From Desulfocapsa sp. (GTDB lineage Bacteria > Desulfobacterota > Desulfobulbia > Desulfobulbales > Desulfocapsaceae): a stretch of 9,796 bases of DNA. Made by a program: the position numbers and the translations under genes. Where the stretch lies: assembly GCA_030638765.1 (NCBI GenBank), contig DAOWDZ010000202.1, positions 1-9,796 on the forward strand. Direction: 5' to 3'. A model generated the notes under the pieces. The model saw only the letters and a list, made by a program, of their open reading frames with translations. It did not search any database and was not told the DNA's origin. Positions 1-7,444 of this stretch are shown here, piece after piece; within the stretch, counting starts at the first letter, position 1, and each line of letters starts with the position of its first letter.

Positions 1-28
1 AAAACATTCTCTTTTCTCTAAAACGCCA

Positions 29-907
29 ATGAATATTCGAGATCTAAAACTCTTTAAACATCTATCCGGGACGCTCCATTTTGGGCAAAGCAGCCGTGCC
101 TGTCATGTAACCCCTTCTGCTCTGACTAGAATCATTCAACGCCTTGAAGATGATCTGGATGAACAGCTTTTTCTGCGTGACAATCGTTCGGTGAGGCTTA
201 CTGTTGCAGGTGAAACGTTTCGTTCCTACGCAGATGATGTACTGCAGCGCTACGAAAAGTTAAAAGGTGATCTTTCACGGGAAAGGGTGCTGCGAGGAGA
301 GATATCTTTATACTGTTCTGTTACAGCAGCGTATTCCATTCTGCCGGATATCTTTCAGAAATTTCGATCTGTATATCCGGAAGTGAATATAAATCTCCAG
401 ACAGGGGATGCGGCACTTGCTTTAACGAAATTGCAGAATAGGGACGTGGATATTACCGTGGCAGCTCTTCCTGATGTTTTACCACAACGTGTGGAATTTT
501 TAAAAATTCAGGAAACTCCGCTGGTATTTATCAGCCCCACTGCCTTTCCTGAGATAATCCAATACAAACACCGCCAGCAGATTGATTGGCAGAAAACACC
601 CATCATAACAGCAGATTTCGGATTGAGCCGTGAAAGGACAGATCGCTGGTTTCTTGAAAAGGATGTGAGCCCTAATGTGTATGCTCAGGTGGCCGGCAAC
701 GAGGCCATTATTGCCATGGTCGCGCTTGGGTGCGGGGTTGGTGTTGTTCCAGAGCTGGTTCTCGAGAAAAGTCCTTTAAAGGAGCAGATTAGAATTTTAC
801 CAGTCACCCCTGAACTGGACTCATTTTCCATTGGAATCTGTACCATGAAGAAAAACATGCGGGTTCCACAGGTGAACGCTTTCTGGGCCATCGCTGGTTC
901 TCTTTGA
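29..907 (+). CDS. ilvY: LysR-family transcriptional activator IlvY
   Basis: A 292-residue LysR-type regulator. In enterobacteria IlvY senses acetolactate or acetohydroxybutyrate and activates ilvC (ketol-acid reductoisomerase) in isoleucine/valine synthesis. The start MNIRDLKLFKHL closely resembles E. coli IlvY (MDLRDLKTFLHL). The winged HTH spans about residues 3-62, with the recognition helix around residues 28-39 (VTPSALTRIIQR), followed by LFLRDNRSVRLT. The effector domain (about 92-292) keeps IlvY-like stretches: CSVTAAYS, TGDAA, and MVALGCGVGVVPELVLE near the C-terminus. This is much closer to IlvY than to a generic LysR protein. The start is fixed by the family N-terminus, yet the 28 bases before it (TTTTCTCTAAAACGCCA) hold no Shine-Dalgarno sequence. 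In other bacteria ilvY is divergent from ilvC, so ilvC may lie just left of the window; this cannot be seen. The gene is convergent with the kinase, with a 16-base gap and no clear terminator. Confidence 0.93.
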   Translation: MNIRDLKLFKHLSGTLHFGQSSRACHVTPSALTRIIQRLEDDLDEQLFLRDNRSVRLTVAGETFRSYADDVLQRYEKLKGDLSRERVLRGEISLYCSVTAAYSILPDIFQKFRSVYPEVNINLQTGDAALALTKLQNRDVDITVAALPDVLPQRVEFLKIQETPLVFISPTAFPEIIQYKHRQQIDWQKTPIITADFGLSRERTDRWFLEKDVSPNVYAQVAGNEAIIAMVALGCGVGVVPELVLEKSPLKEQIRILPVTPELDSFSIGICTMKKNMRVPQVNAFWAIAGSL

Positions 908-923
908 GGAAGAGAGTGTTTTT

Positions 924-3665
924 CTAAAGAACAGATGCAATGACATCACTGAGTTCTTTCAGGTCAAAAGGTTTGGCAATGGCTTGGCAAAAACCATAGT
1001 CCTCATAATTGGCCATCACCGGATCATTTGAATATCCACTGGCAACAATTATCTTCACCGATGGGTCTATCTTGAGAAGTTTCCTGGCTGCCTCTTCGCC
1101 CCCCATACCACCTGGAATGGTGAGATCCATAATCACAAGATCAACGGGTTTGTTGTTGTCCTGCAACTCCTGGTATTTGTTGATTGCCTGTTCCCCGTCA
1201 GTCACCGTTATCGCTTCGTGACCAAGGATGGCAAGCTGCGCCTGAGCAATATCCAAAATCATTGTTTCGTCATCCATAATCAGGATTCTAGATGCCTTGA
1301 CCGGTGGTGTTATATTTAAAGTATTTGTGTTTTGATCACTTGTTTCAAGCATTGCAGGTAGATAAATGGTGAAATTTGTACCTTTTCCTGGCTCTGAATC
1401 GACAGTGACATATCCATCATGTTTATTGATAATTGAATGACAGATGGCAAGCCCCAAACCGCTCCCTTCCTGCTTTGTTGAGAAGTAAGGGTCAAATATT
1501 TTATTAAGAATATTCCTGGGTATGCCAATACCACTGTCCTGAATAATAATCCGTACAAAATTCCCCTGATCCACACTGAGAAGAGTTTCCGATGCGGCAT
1601 TGTTGATATTGTCACATGTGATCGTAACAGTACCTCCTTCGGGCATGGAATGCTTGGCGTTGAGAATGATGTTCTGGATAACCTGACCTATCTGGCCACT
1701 ATCGACATCCGTTCTCCAGAGGTCATCAGGAAAATTGTAGTTGCAGGCAACCATGCTGCCATGGAGTACGAAATCAGAAGATTCTCTAATCAGTTCAGGA
1801 AGGATGGTTTCCTCCTTTATCGGATCTCCACCCTTTGCAAAAGTCAGTAGCTGTTGTGTGAGTTTGGTGGCTCTTTTAGTAGCTCTCTTTGCTCCGTCGA
1901 GTAATTCCAGACTTTTGCTGTCTTCCTGAGCAATTCGCAATGACGTAAGTTCAATATTACCGAGGATTGCGGCTAGAATATTGTTAAAATCATGGGCGAT
2001 CCCACCTGCAAGCACGCCGATTGATTCCAGCTTTCTGATCTTCAGTAATTCTTCTTCTATCTTCTGCTCATGGGTTACATCACGAAATACCAGCACAACG
2101 CCAACTATTTTACTTTCAGTATCACGAATTGGAGCCCCACTGTCGGCTATGCATCGTGTGGTGCCGTCTTTGGCGATAAGAGCAGTATGGTTGGCAAGCC
2201 CCACTATTCTCCCAAGATCTAAGACACGCTGTATTGGGCTTACACACTTCTGCCCTGTTTTTTCATTGATGATATTAAACACTTCTGATGAATCATGACC
2301 TTTAGCTTCTTTGTTCTTCCACCCTGTAAGTTCTTCGGCCACCTTGTTAAGAAAAACTATCTTACCCATTGTGTCAGTTGCGATAACACCATCGCCAATA
2401 GAGCGCAGAGTAACGGCGAGCCTTTCCTGTTCTGAAGCCAGTGCTGCTTCTGTTCTTTTTGCGTTGGTGATGTCTTGAACAGTTGCGTAAATAACATTTC
2501 TATCATCATAGGTGATTTTTTTCAGGGTGACCTGTACTGGAAAAATGAAAGCATCATTGGGCCGTTTTGCTTTCCACTCAAATTCCTGCGGGATTCCCTT
2601 GTCAGTCTTTTCCCAGAAAACTGGTAACTTCTCCATCGGGTTCTCAGGAGCAGAATAATCTGAAATGATCAATTTGAGTGCTTCCGATTTCGTAACTCCA
2701 TACATTTCAAGCATGGTTTTATTGACGTCAATAATGCTACCATCCATGTTGTGGATAAAAATAGCAGCGGGAGACGAATCAAAGATGTTTTGTAAGTCTT
2801 TTGTCTTTATATTGATCTGTTTTTTGAGCAGCAAGGAAATGAGAAAGACAAAAAGGAGTAGCCCGCCACCAGCTAAAAGGGCAAAGAGAATCCACTTAGG
2901 AAGTTTTGCCACCTGCCTTTCGTGACCAAACCACTTTTCAAGGGAATGGTAATAAATGGAATTTTTGTCGTTAAGCAGCAGGGCAAGATGGTGATCTATG
3001 GCGCTCAGGATTTCTTCATTCTTCCCTTTAGGCGTAGCATAACGAACCTCTATGGGATTGAAGATCATTGGGGTTGCCAAAACGTTGAATCTGTGCGCAT
3101 TCTGCATCGCATACATACGGTTAACGACACCTAGATCCATTGTGCCAGCTGCCACCTCTTTAAGCACTTCATCATATTCTCTATAATATGCAGGTATTAT
3201 TTTTCTGTTGAATTGTTTCAGCAACTCTGTGAAAACTCTGGCATGGATGTCACTCTCAAGGAGTGCGACACTCTTCCCGTCAACATCAAGGAGAGATTCT
3301 GCTTTAACGTGCTGGTTGCGATACAGTCTTCCCCAGTTTGTAATGACTGTTTTTTTGGGAAAGCTAAAGACCTTTGAACGCTCAGGGGAAAATGCAATGG
3401 CTACCTGGAGGTCGATTTCTCCATTTTCAAGTCTTTGTAAACATTCTGGCCAGGTGCCATATACAAATTTCAATTGCCAATCTTCTGCCTTTGCAATAGC
3501 ACGCAGGATATCAATGGTGAGTCCCTGAAATTCACCCTGTTCATCTTGAAAGACAAGCGGCTTGTTACTGTATACTCCTATTTTCAGTTCTCTGGCGGTG
3601 CTGTGGTTCGGGAAGAGTGGGAAAAGAACAAAAAATGATACAAGAGTGAAGAAGAAGCGGTTCAT
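924..3665 (-). CDS. Hybrid sensor histidine kinase with SBP_bac_3 sensor, two PAS domains and C-terminal receiver
   Basis: A 913-residue inner-membrane kinase from the chosen ATG. Residues 1-24 form a signal peptide (MNRFFFTLVSFFVLF, cleavage near STA/RE). Residues 25-250 resemble an amino-acid-type periplasmic binding domain (LKIGVYSNKPLVF, GEFQGLTIDIL, GEIDL), and a membrane helix covers about 257-280. PAS domains lie near 288-400 and 413-535. The kinase core has the H-box GGIAHDFNN with His558, an N-box at Asn669 (NIILNAKHS), DSGIGI at 710 and GSGLGLA at 735. The receiver (about 792-913) has an acidic pocket at Asp798/Asp799, phospho-acceptor Asp847, Ser876 and Lys898. No HPt domain is present, so the receiver may be regulatory or act through a separate HPt. 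The frame runs upstream to a TTG at 3803 and an ATG at 3692, giving 959 and 922 residues. I prefer 3665 because the signal peptide starts there, but no start has a strong ribosome site. The ligand is unknown. Confidence 0.93.
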   Translation of the reverse strand: MNRFFFTLVSFFVLFPLFPNHSTARELKIGVYSNKPLVFQDEQGEFQGLTIDILRAIAKAEDWQLKFVYGTWPECLQRLENGEIDLQVAIAFSPERSKVFSFPKKTVITNWGRLYRNQHVKAESLLDVDGKSVALLESDIHARVFTELLKQFNRKIIPAYYREYDEVLKEVAAGTMDLGVVNRMYAMQNAHRFNVLATPMIFNPIEVRYATPKGKNEEILSAIDHHLALLLNDKNSIYYHSLEKWFGHERQVAKLPKWILFALLAGGGLLLFVFLISLLLKKQINIKTKDLQNIFDSSPAAIFIHNMDGSIIDVNKTMLEMYGVTKSEALKLIISDYSAPENPMEKLPVFWEKTDKGIPQEFEWKAKRPNDAFIFPVQVTLKKITYDDRNVIYATVQDITNAKRTEAALASEQERLAVTLRSIGDGVIATDTMGKIVFLNKVAEELTGWKNKEAKGHDSSEVFNIINEKTGQKCVSPIQRVLDLGRIVGLANHTALIAKDGTTRCIADSGAPIRDTESKIVGVVLVFRDVTHEQKIEEELLKIRKLESIGVLAGGIAHDFNNILAAILGNIELTSLRIAQEDSKSLELLDGAKRATKRATKLTQQLLTFAKGGDPIKEETILPELIRESSDFVLHGSMVACNYNFPDDLWRTDVDSGQIGQVIQNIILNAKHSMPEGGTVTITCDNINNAASETLLSVDQGNFVRIIIQDSGIGIPRNILNKIFDPYFSTKQEGSGLGLAICHSIINKHDGYVTVDSEPGKGTNFTIYLPAMLETSDQNTNTLNITPPVKASRILIMDDETMILDIAQAQLAILGHEAITVTDGEQAINKYQELQDNNKPVDLVIMDLTIPGGMGGEEAARKLLKIDPSVKIIVASGYSNDPVMANYEDYGFCQAIAKPFDLKELSDVIASVL

Positions 3666-3764
3666 GAACAAGAATTTTATATACTGTGGCATAGGGATTT
3701 TTTGTCTTGGGAAATGGGAATTTATTTTTTCGATATGACATTGTGTTACAAATAAAAAAAAGAG

Positions 3765-3803
3765 TTGGCAAGGAATTTTGTTGTGAAGACGAGAGATTGC
3801 CAA
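3765..3803. promoter_or_regulatory. Inverted repeat in divergent promoter region (kinase / hydrolase)
   Basis: The arms TTGGCAA (3765-3771) and TTGCCAA (3797-3803) are perfect 7-base inverted copies separated by 25 bases, so they repeat about every 32 bases, near three helical turns. They sit in the roughly 170-base space between the preferred kinase start at 3665 and the hydrolase start at 3837. A shared operator is possible. On the minus strand TTGCCA within the left arm could also serve as a -35 element, but the hexamer 17 bases downstream (TAACAC) is a poor -10. A 7-base repeat in AT-rich DNA can arise by chance, so this is only a candidate. Confidence 0.25.
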
Positions 3804-3836
3804 ATTTAACCCCGATTTTCTTGTAGGAGAGGAAAA

Positions 3837-4505
3837 ATGAAAAGGCTATTGTGTTTTTTTCTACTGCTGAATGTATTTGTAGCTCCATCTGATATTTTTT
3901 GTGAATCCTGGTTGTATGAAGATGGAAAAAATTCAAGTTTTGCTGCAATTCTTTGTCATGGAAAAGGGGGCAATCCTGAAAGCTATATTGTTGATCCTCT
4001 TCGTCTTGAGTTGAACGAACAGCTCGGCTGGCATACGGTTTCTCTACAGATGCCAGGTGGTGTAAAAGCACTTGAAGAATATGAAGAGGATTTCCTGGAA
4101 GCTCAAAAAGAGATAACAAGGGCGGTTGAATTTCTACAAAAAAAAGGTGCTACTTCCATCGTTTTGATTGCACACAGTCTTGGATCTCGCATGGCTACGT
4201 CTTACCTTGCCGAAAATCATCATACTGCAATTTCTGCTTTTATCGGCGTTGGAATGCTCAATAATGGCGGTTCACCATTCAACAGTATGGAAAACATCAA
4301 ACAAACAACTCTTCCCATACTTGATATATGGGGAGAAGCAGGTTTGGCTGGAGATGGTAAATATGGCCTTGAACGAGAGCTTCTCGTTTCACCACGCTAT
4401 ACTCAGGTGAGTATCCCCGGTGGTGATCACGCCCTATCGGAACATGAGGATGAACTAGTGGCAGAGGTGCTCAACTGGATTAAGGTGCTGGGAAAAAGGA
4501 AATAA
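3837..4505 (+). CDS. Small secreted alpha/beta-hydrolase-fold protein
   Basis: A 222-residue protein with an N-terminal signal peptide (MKRLLCFFLLLNVFVAPSD), so probably periplasmic. The alpha/beta hydrolase fold is shown by a strand and oxyanion region (AAILCHGKGGNPESY, 36-50), the nucleophile elbow AHSLGS with Ser114, a later strand with a possible catalytic acid (LPILDIWGE, Asp163 or Glu167), and the C-terminal catalytic His in GGDHAL (His198). It is short for the fold, leaving little room for a lid. It resembles the DUF3530-like or dienelactone-hydrolase-like small hydrolases, whose substrate is generally not known. I cannot name a substrate. The start is well supported by AGGAGAGG at 3825-3832. 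It is divergent from the hybrid kinase, which may share control with it, and it ends 12 bases before the convergent helicase gene. Confidence 0.85.
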   Translation: MKRLLCFFLLLNVFVAPSDIFCESWLYEDGKNSSFAAILCHGKGGNPESYIVDPLRLELNEQLGWHTVSLQMPGGVKALEEYEEDFLEAQKEITRAVEFLQKKGATSIVLIAHSLGSRMATSYLAENHHTAISAFIGVGMLNNGGSPFNSMENIKQTTLPILDIWGEAGLAGDGKYGLERELLVSPRYTQVSIPGGDHALSEHEDELVAEVLNWIKVLGKRK

Positions 4506-4532
4506 GCTTCTGCCTGACTATCCTTTTTTCCC
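4490..4532. terminator. Possible bidirectional hairpin between convergent genes
   Basis: GGGAAAAAGGA (4490-4500) pairs with TCCTTTTTTCCC (4521-4532), with one unpaired T and a 20-base loop. The hairpin covers the last codons of both the hydrolase and the helicase gene, whose stops are 12 bases apart. The arm that follows the loop is T-rich in either direction, but there is no separate U-tract beyond the stem, so it is not a classic intrinsic terminator. It could work in both directions or be a by-product of Lys-rich coding ends. Confidence 0.35.
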
Positions 4533-5825
4533 AAGTCCGAAGATATTACTTGAACGTTTCGGGTTAGAAGGTTTTTTCTTGGCATTCGTACTATTTTCTT
4601 TCTTTGGTTGCCTGGAACGCTGAGGTTTGGCTTTTTTCTTTGGTTGTCGGTTGGGATTAGCAGGACGCCTATTCTGTTTTTTTGGCTGTTCTGCATCCGT
4701 CGCGTCCATGGCGAAACCGTCTTCTGAAATACGTCGAATTGTCTTTCCCTGTAATTTCTCAATAGCATTGACCATGGCCTGATCATCATAGCACATAAAA
4801 CTGATGGCTCTTCCACTGCGTTCAGCCCGTCCCGTTCGACCAATACGGTGTGTGTATGCTTCGGCTGTTGAAGGCAGGTCGAAGTTGATAACCTGAGCCA
4901 CCCGTGACACGTCAATACCTCGGGCTGCAATATCAGTTGCTACGAGCATTTTGAATTTTCCATCCCGAAAACCACTCAGCGCATTCTGCCGTTGATTTTG
5001 TGACATATTTCCCTGAAGAGCAGAGGCGGAAAAACCTGCTTTTTCAAGTTTCTTAGCGAGATTTTTTGCCCCATATTTGGTTCGTGTGAAAATCAGGGTT
5101 GAACCTTCTGTTGGGTCTTTTTTTAGAAGATGCAGCAGAAGACCAGCCTTTTGTCGTTTTGATACTGGATAGAGTTCCTGGCTGATAAGATCAAGTGGCT
5201 GTTCCAGCTTGATACGTATTTCTTTTGGATTTGTAAGTGTTTCATCGGCAAGTTTACGGATGTCGGCAGGCATGGTTGCTGAAAAAAGCAGTGTTTGACG
5301 CTGTTTCGACAGGTGCTTAATGATACGGGGAATATCCGGGAAAGATCCCATATCAAACATCTGATCTGCTTCATCGAGCACCAGTGTTTCTACTTTGTTG
5401 AGTTGAAGATCATGGTTGTTTAGGTGATCAAGAAGACGACCCGGACAGGCAACGAGGATTTCAACACCACGATTAAAAGCATCAAATTGCGGTTTTTTCC
5501 CAACACCACCATAGACAGCAAGGCATCGCAGTCCTGTTCCCACGGCAAGTTCCACAAAACTAGTGTTGATCTGTTCGGCAAGCTCTCTGGTTGGTGCAAC
5601 AATCAGGGCACGAACTTCACCACGTGATCCCTTAGTAAGACGCTGTATGATTGGAAGGGCAAAGGCCGCAGTTTTTCCAGTTCCGGTTTGGGCAAGACCC
5701 AGGATATCTCTTCCGGTCATCACTTCGGGGATGGCTTCTTCCTGGATTGGAGTGGGTGCTTTATAACCGCAGCTATCAATATTGTTATTTATTTGCGTTG
5801 TGAACTGAAACTGTTTGAAACTCAT
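4518..5825 (-). CDS. rhlE: DEAD-box ATP-dependent RNA helicase, RhlE type
   Basis: A 435-residue cytoplasmic RNA helicase that would unwind or remodel structured RNA, for example in ribosome assembly, RNA decay or cold adaptation. Every core motif is present: Q motif (GYKAPTPIQ, 20-28), motif I AQTGTGKT (45-52), Ia PTRELA (78-83), GG (106-107), II DEAD (151-154), III SAT (182-184), IV LIFTRTK (244-250), V ATDIAARGID (296-305) and VI HRIGRTGRAERSG (326-338). The N-terminus MSFKQFQF and the core order fit the RhlE branch. The tail after about residue 380 is rich in Lys, Arg, Asn and Pro and disordered, as is common for RNA-binding extensions in this group; it ends NIFGLGKKG. There is no DbpA- or CsdA-type RNA-binding domain. 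The start has AGGAA (5831-5835) at good spacing. The 140 bases upstream, back to the terminator of the preceding gene, hold its promoter, but I see no clear -35/-10 pair. Confidence 0.93.
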   Translation of the reverse strand: MSFKQFQFTTQINNNIDSCGYKAPTPIQEEAIPEVMTGRDILGLAQTGTGKTAAFALPIIQRLTKGSRGEVRALIVAPTRELAEQINTSFVELAVGTGLRCLAVYGGVGKKPQFDAFNRGVEILVACPGRLLDHLNNHDLQLNKVETLVLDEADQMFDMGSFPDIPRIIKHLSKQRQTLLFSATMPADIRKLADETLTNPKEIRIKLEQPLDLISQELYPVSKRQKAGLLLHLLKKDPTEGSTLIFTRTKYGAKNLAKKLEKAGFSASALQGNMSQNQRQNALSGFRDGKFKMLVATDIAARGIDVSRVAQVINFDLPSTAEAYTHRIGRTGRAERSGRAISFMCYDDQAMVNAIEKLQGKTIRRISEDGFAMDATDAEQPKKQNRRPANPNRQPKKKAKPQRSRQPKKENSTNAKKKPSNPKRSSNIFGLGKKG

Positions 5826-5964
5826 TAAACTTCCTATTCTCTATTGTTTTATTGTCTTTACTGGGATGGATGGGAATGAGGAGACCCTATCAGGAAAAAC
5901 GATGTGCGACCACTCTTTTCTGAACTTAAGGAATAGAAAGAAAGTTTTTTGAAAGATAACTCAT

Positions 5965-6005
5965 GAAAAGAAAGACAGGGAGTTTCAAGTTAAAACTCCC
6001 TGCCT
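5965..6005 (-). terminator. Intrinsic terminator of the small secreted protein gene
   Basis: Read on the minus strand, AGGCAGGGAGTTT pairs with AAACTCCCTGTCT (plus-strand arms 5973-5985 and 5993-6005, one G-U pair, 7-base loop). TTTCTTTT follows, encoded by the A-rich plus-strand stretch near 5965-5972. The stem starts 10 bases after the stop codon of the gene at 6015-6221. It therefore separates that gene from the helicase downstream and suggests the two are independent transcripts. This is the best intrinsic terminator in the window. Confidence 0.85.
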
Positions 6006-6014
6006 AAATTTACT

Positions 6015-6221
6015 CTAGCAGCCTTCTATGGCGGCTGATGTTTTCACTGTTTTTACTTTAATTTCCGCTCCAGCAGAAAGTGTTGTAGCCTTGTCGCCAC
6101 AATCCATAGTAACCACATTACCCTCAACTTTTTCAACTGTGCATTTCAAGGTTGCTGCGTTAGCTGTTACAGCGATAAGTATTGAGAGGGCCAGGGCTGC
6201 AATAAGACTTGTTGTTTTCAT
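6015..6221 (-). CDS. Small secreted protein of unknown function with three cysteines
   Basis: A 68-residue protein with a clear signal peptide (residues 1-22, ending TANA before ATLKC), leaving about 46 mature residues in the periplasm or outside the cell. The mature part reads as a small beta-rich domain with three cysteines: Cys27, Cys41 and Cys68, the last being the C-terminal residue. A Cys27-Cys41 disulfide is plausible, with a free or partner-bound Cys68; this is inference. I do not recognise the family with certainty. The start is supported by GGAG (6229-6232 on the plus strand) 7 bases upstream, the signal peptide and a strong terminator after the stop. The leader contains an inverted repeat, GGGCA-N3-TGCCC (6255-6267), and an AT-rich possible -10 (TATATT, 6282-6287 on the plus strand) with only a T-run at the -35 position. 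It is divergent from the HTH gene cluster. Confidence 0.8.
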   Translation of the reverse strand: MKTTSLIAALALSILIAVTANAATLKCTVEKVEGNVVTMDCGDKATTLSAGAEIKVKTVKTSAAIEGC

Positions 6222-6331
6222 CTGTCGTCTCCATAAATGGATTATTTAATTAAGGGGCACCATGCCCTTTCCTTTGTTTTAAATATATGACCTGAGGGTG
6301 AAAGAAAAAACCCGACATCGCTCGATATTGG

Positions 6332-6386
6332 GACATCATACTATGACATTGTTATGATGTCAGTACGTTACGGCTGTTGATGACAT
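6332..6386. promoter_or_regulatory. Candidate operator: 9-base inverted repeat and TGACAT copies
   Basis: GACATCATA (6332-6340) and TATGATGTC (6353-6361) form a perfect 9-base inverted repeat with a 12-base spacer. Within and next to it TGACAT occurs at 6344-6349, as ATGTCA at 6357-6362, and again at 6381-6386. The site lies in the roughly 290-base divergent interval (6222-6514) between the small secreted protein and the HTH gene, so it could control either or both. Autoregulation by the HTH protein would be usual for an XRE-type regulator but is inferred. A weak possible promoter for the HTH cluster follows: TTGTAA (6419-6424), 16 bases, TAATGT (6441-6446). I see no other gene in this interval. 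Confidence 0.45.
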
Positions 6387-6514
6387 ATCATTTGGAAGTG
6401 GAAATGCTTAAAAGAAAGTTGTAAAATATGAGAAACTGCGTAATGTAGGCAGTGGATCTTTTAGGAATTGTTATTTACTTATCAGGACGGAAAAGAATGA
6501 AATCAGGAATAGCC

Positions 6515-7417
6515 ATGGTGTGTGTCAGTGGGAGCAAGGTACGTTCTCTTCGTGAAGAACAGCACCTGACTCAGCTCTATCTGGCAACTGCCGTCGGCGT
6601 TACAACCGAGACCATCTCCCGATGGGAACGTCAGGAATCGCCAACTCTTAAGGAAGAGAACAGCCTGAAGCTGGCTGAAGCTTTATCCGTTTCTCTGGAA
6701 GATATTCTTTTTGTCTCAGAAGAAATAAAGGAAAAAGAAGAAGAAAAAATACACGTTGAAAGCACTGTCGCTTCTACTGGGCGTCAAAAAGTTAAGAAAG
6801 CTCTGCTCTTTGTTCTCGCAAATACTGTGCTCCTTGGAGTGTGTCTTTTTCTCATTGTAACCTTTAGGGGAGCTGATGTGCTGCATCTGTCAGCGAAACG
6901 AATAATGCCTGCTCATAGTGTCGCTGGGTATCCTTTTCCTGTGGTCATTAAAGTGGATTTTGAATCTGAGAAAAATTTATCACTTCTCTTAACGGAACAG
7001 TTGCCGGAAAACTGCAGTGTTATACATACGGTACCGCAGGCCACCGTTGCAGATGAAGGCTTCCTGAAGTGGATAGAAAAAGATGGTCCTGGCAAAAGAA
7101 ATTTTTCCTATATTGTGAGATGTCTGGCTGAAAAAAAGACTCAAGAGAGTTTGTCTTTTGAAGGTACTCTGCTTGTTCGTCAGTCAAGTCGTCAGGAGGC
7201 GATAGTGGAAGGTCGGAGTCGTCTTCGTCTATTGGAATTTCATTGGGCAGATAGTGATAAAAACCATATTGTTGATGATGAGGAATTGCTTGCTGTATAC
7301 GATGATTTTGGACGTATTGAAGGGCTAAAGGTTGATGTTGAAGAAGTGGAATCCATTTGGATGGGATCCGGTTATCATTGGAATTCTGAACAGTCTTCCT
7401 TTGATATTGTACCCTGA
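6515..7417 (+). CDS. Membrane-anchored XRE-type HTH protein with periplasmic EF-hand-like loop
   Basis: A 300-residue protein from the chosen ATG. Residues 6-66 are an XRE/HTH_3 DNA-binding domain (KVRSLREEQHLTQLYLATAV, then TTETISRWER and LAEALSVSLEDIL). An acidic linker (68-82, EEIKEKEEEKIHVE) leads to one membrane helix at about 96-117, preceded by KVKK. This predicts a cytoplasmic HTH and a periplasmic C-terminus. The periplasmic part contains a beta-rich segment (about 140-235) that resembles the next gene's product. After it comes DSDKNHIVDDEE (246-257), which has Asp, Asp, Asn, Asp and Glu at EF-hand loop positions 1, 3, 5, 9 and 12, with Ile at 8 shifted to 7. It is probably a transmembrane one-component regulator, possibly calcium-responsive; this is inference. 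The start at 6515 has AGGA at 6505-6508. An ATG at 6497 (306 residues) and a GTG at 6452 (321 residues) are alternatives. It ends 27 bases before the next gene. Confidence 0.82.
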   Translation: MVCVSGSKVRSLREEQHLTQLYLATAVGVTTETISRWERQESPTLKEENSLKLAEALSVSLEDILFVSEEIKEKEEEKIHVESTVASTGRQKVKKALLFVLANTVLLGVCLFLIVTFRGADVLHLSAKRIMPAHSVAGYPFPVVIKVDFESEKNLSLLLTEQLPENCSVIHTVPQATVADEGFLKWIEKDGPGKRNFSYIVRCLAEKKTQESLSFEGTLLVRQSSRQEAIVEGRSRLRLLEFHWADSDKNHIVDDEELLAVYDDFGRIEGLKVDVEEVESIWMGSGYHWNSEQSSFDIVP

Positions 7418-7444
7418 CGGTATCCAAAAAAGGAGTAAAAAAAA

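Noticed and set aside
897..932. Possible hairpin between ilvY and the kinase (GTTCTCTTT / AAAGAAC)
   Set aside because: Pairing needs an internal bulge, the stem is AT-rich and no U-tract follows on either strand.
3565..4119. 184-codon minus-strand open frame across the divergent region
   Set aside because: It overlaps the start of the kinase in another frame and the hydrolase on the opposite strand. Its translation has no domain-like pattern and no ribosome site, so it is a shadow frame.
5866..5952. 28-codon plus-strand frame in the helicase upstream region
   Set aside because: No ribosome site or recognisable sequence; it lies in the likely helicase promoter/leader on the opposite strand.
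6255..6267. GGGCA-N3-TGCCC as a terminator on the plus strand
   Set aside because: No plus-strand gene ends nearby and the stem is only five bases. It is more likely part of the leader or operator of the small secreted protein gene, and is noted there.
7020..7427. 135-codon minus-strand open frame opposite the HTH gene
   Set aside because: It is antisense to the periplasmic part of the HTH protein, has low-complexity composition and no supporting start signal.
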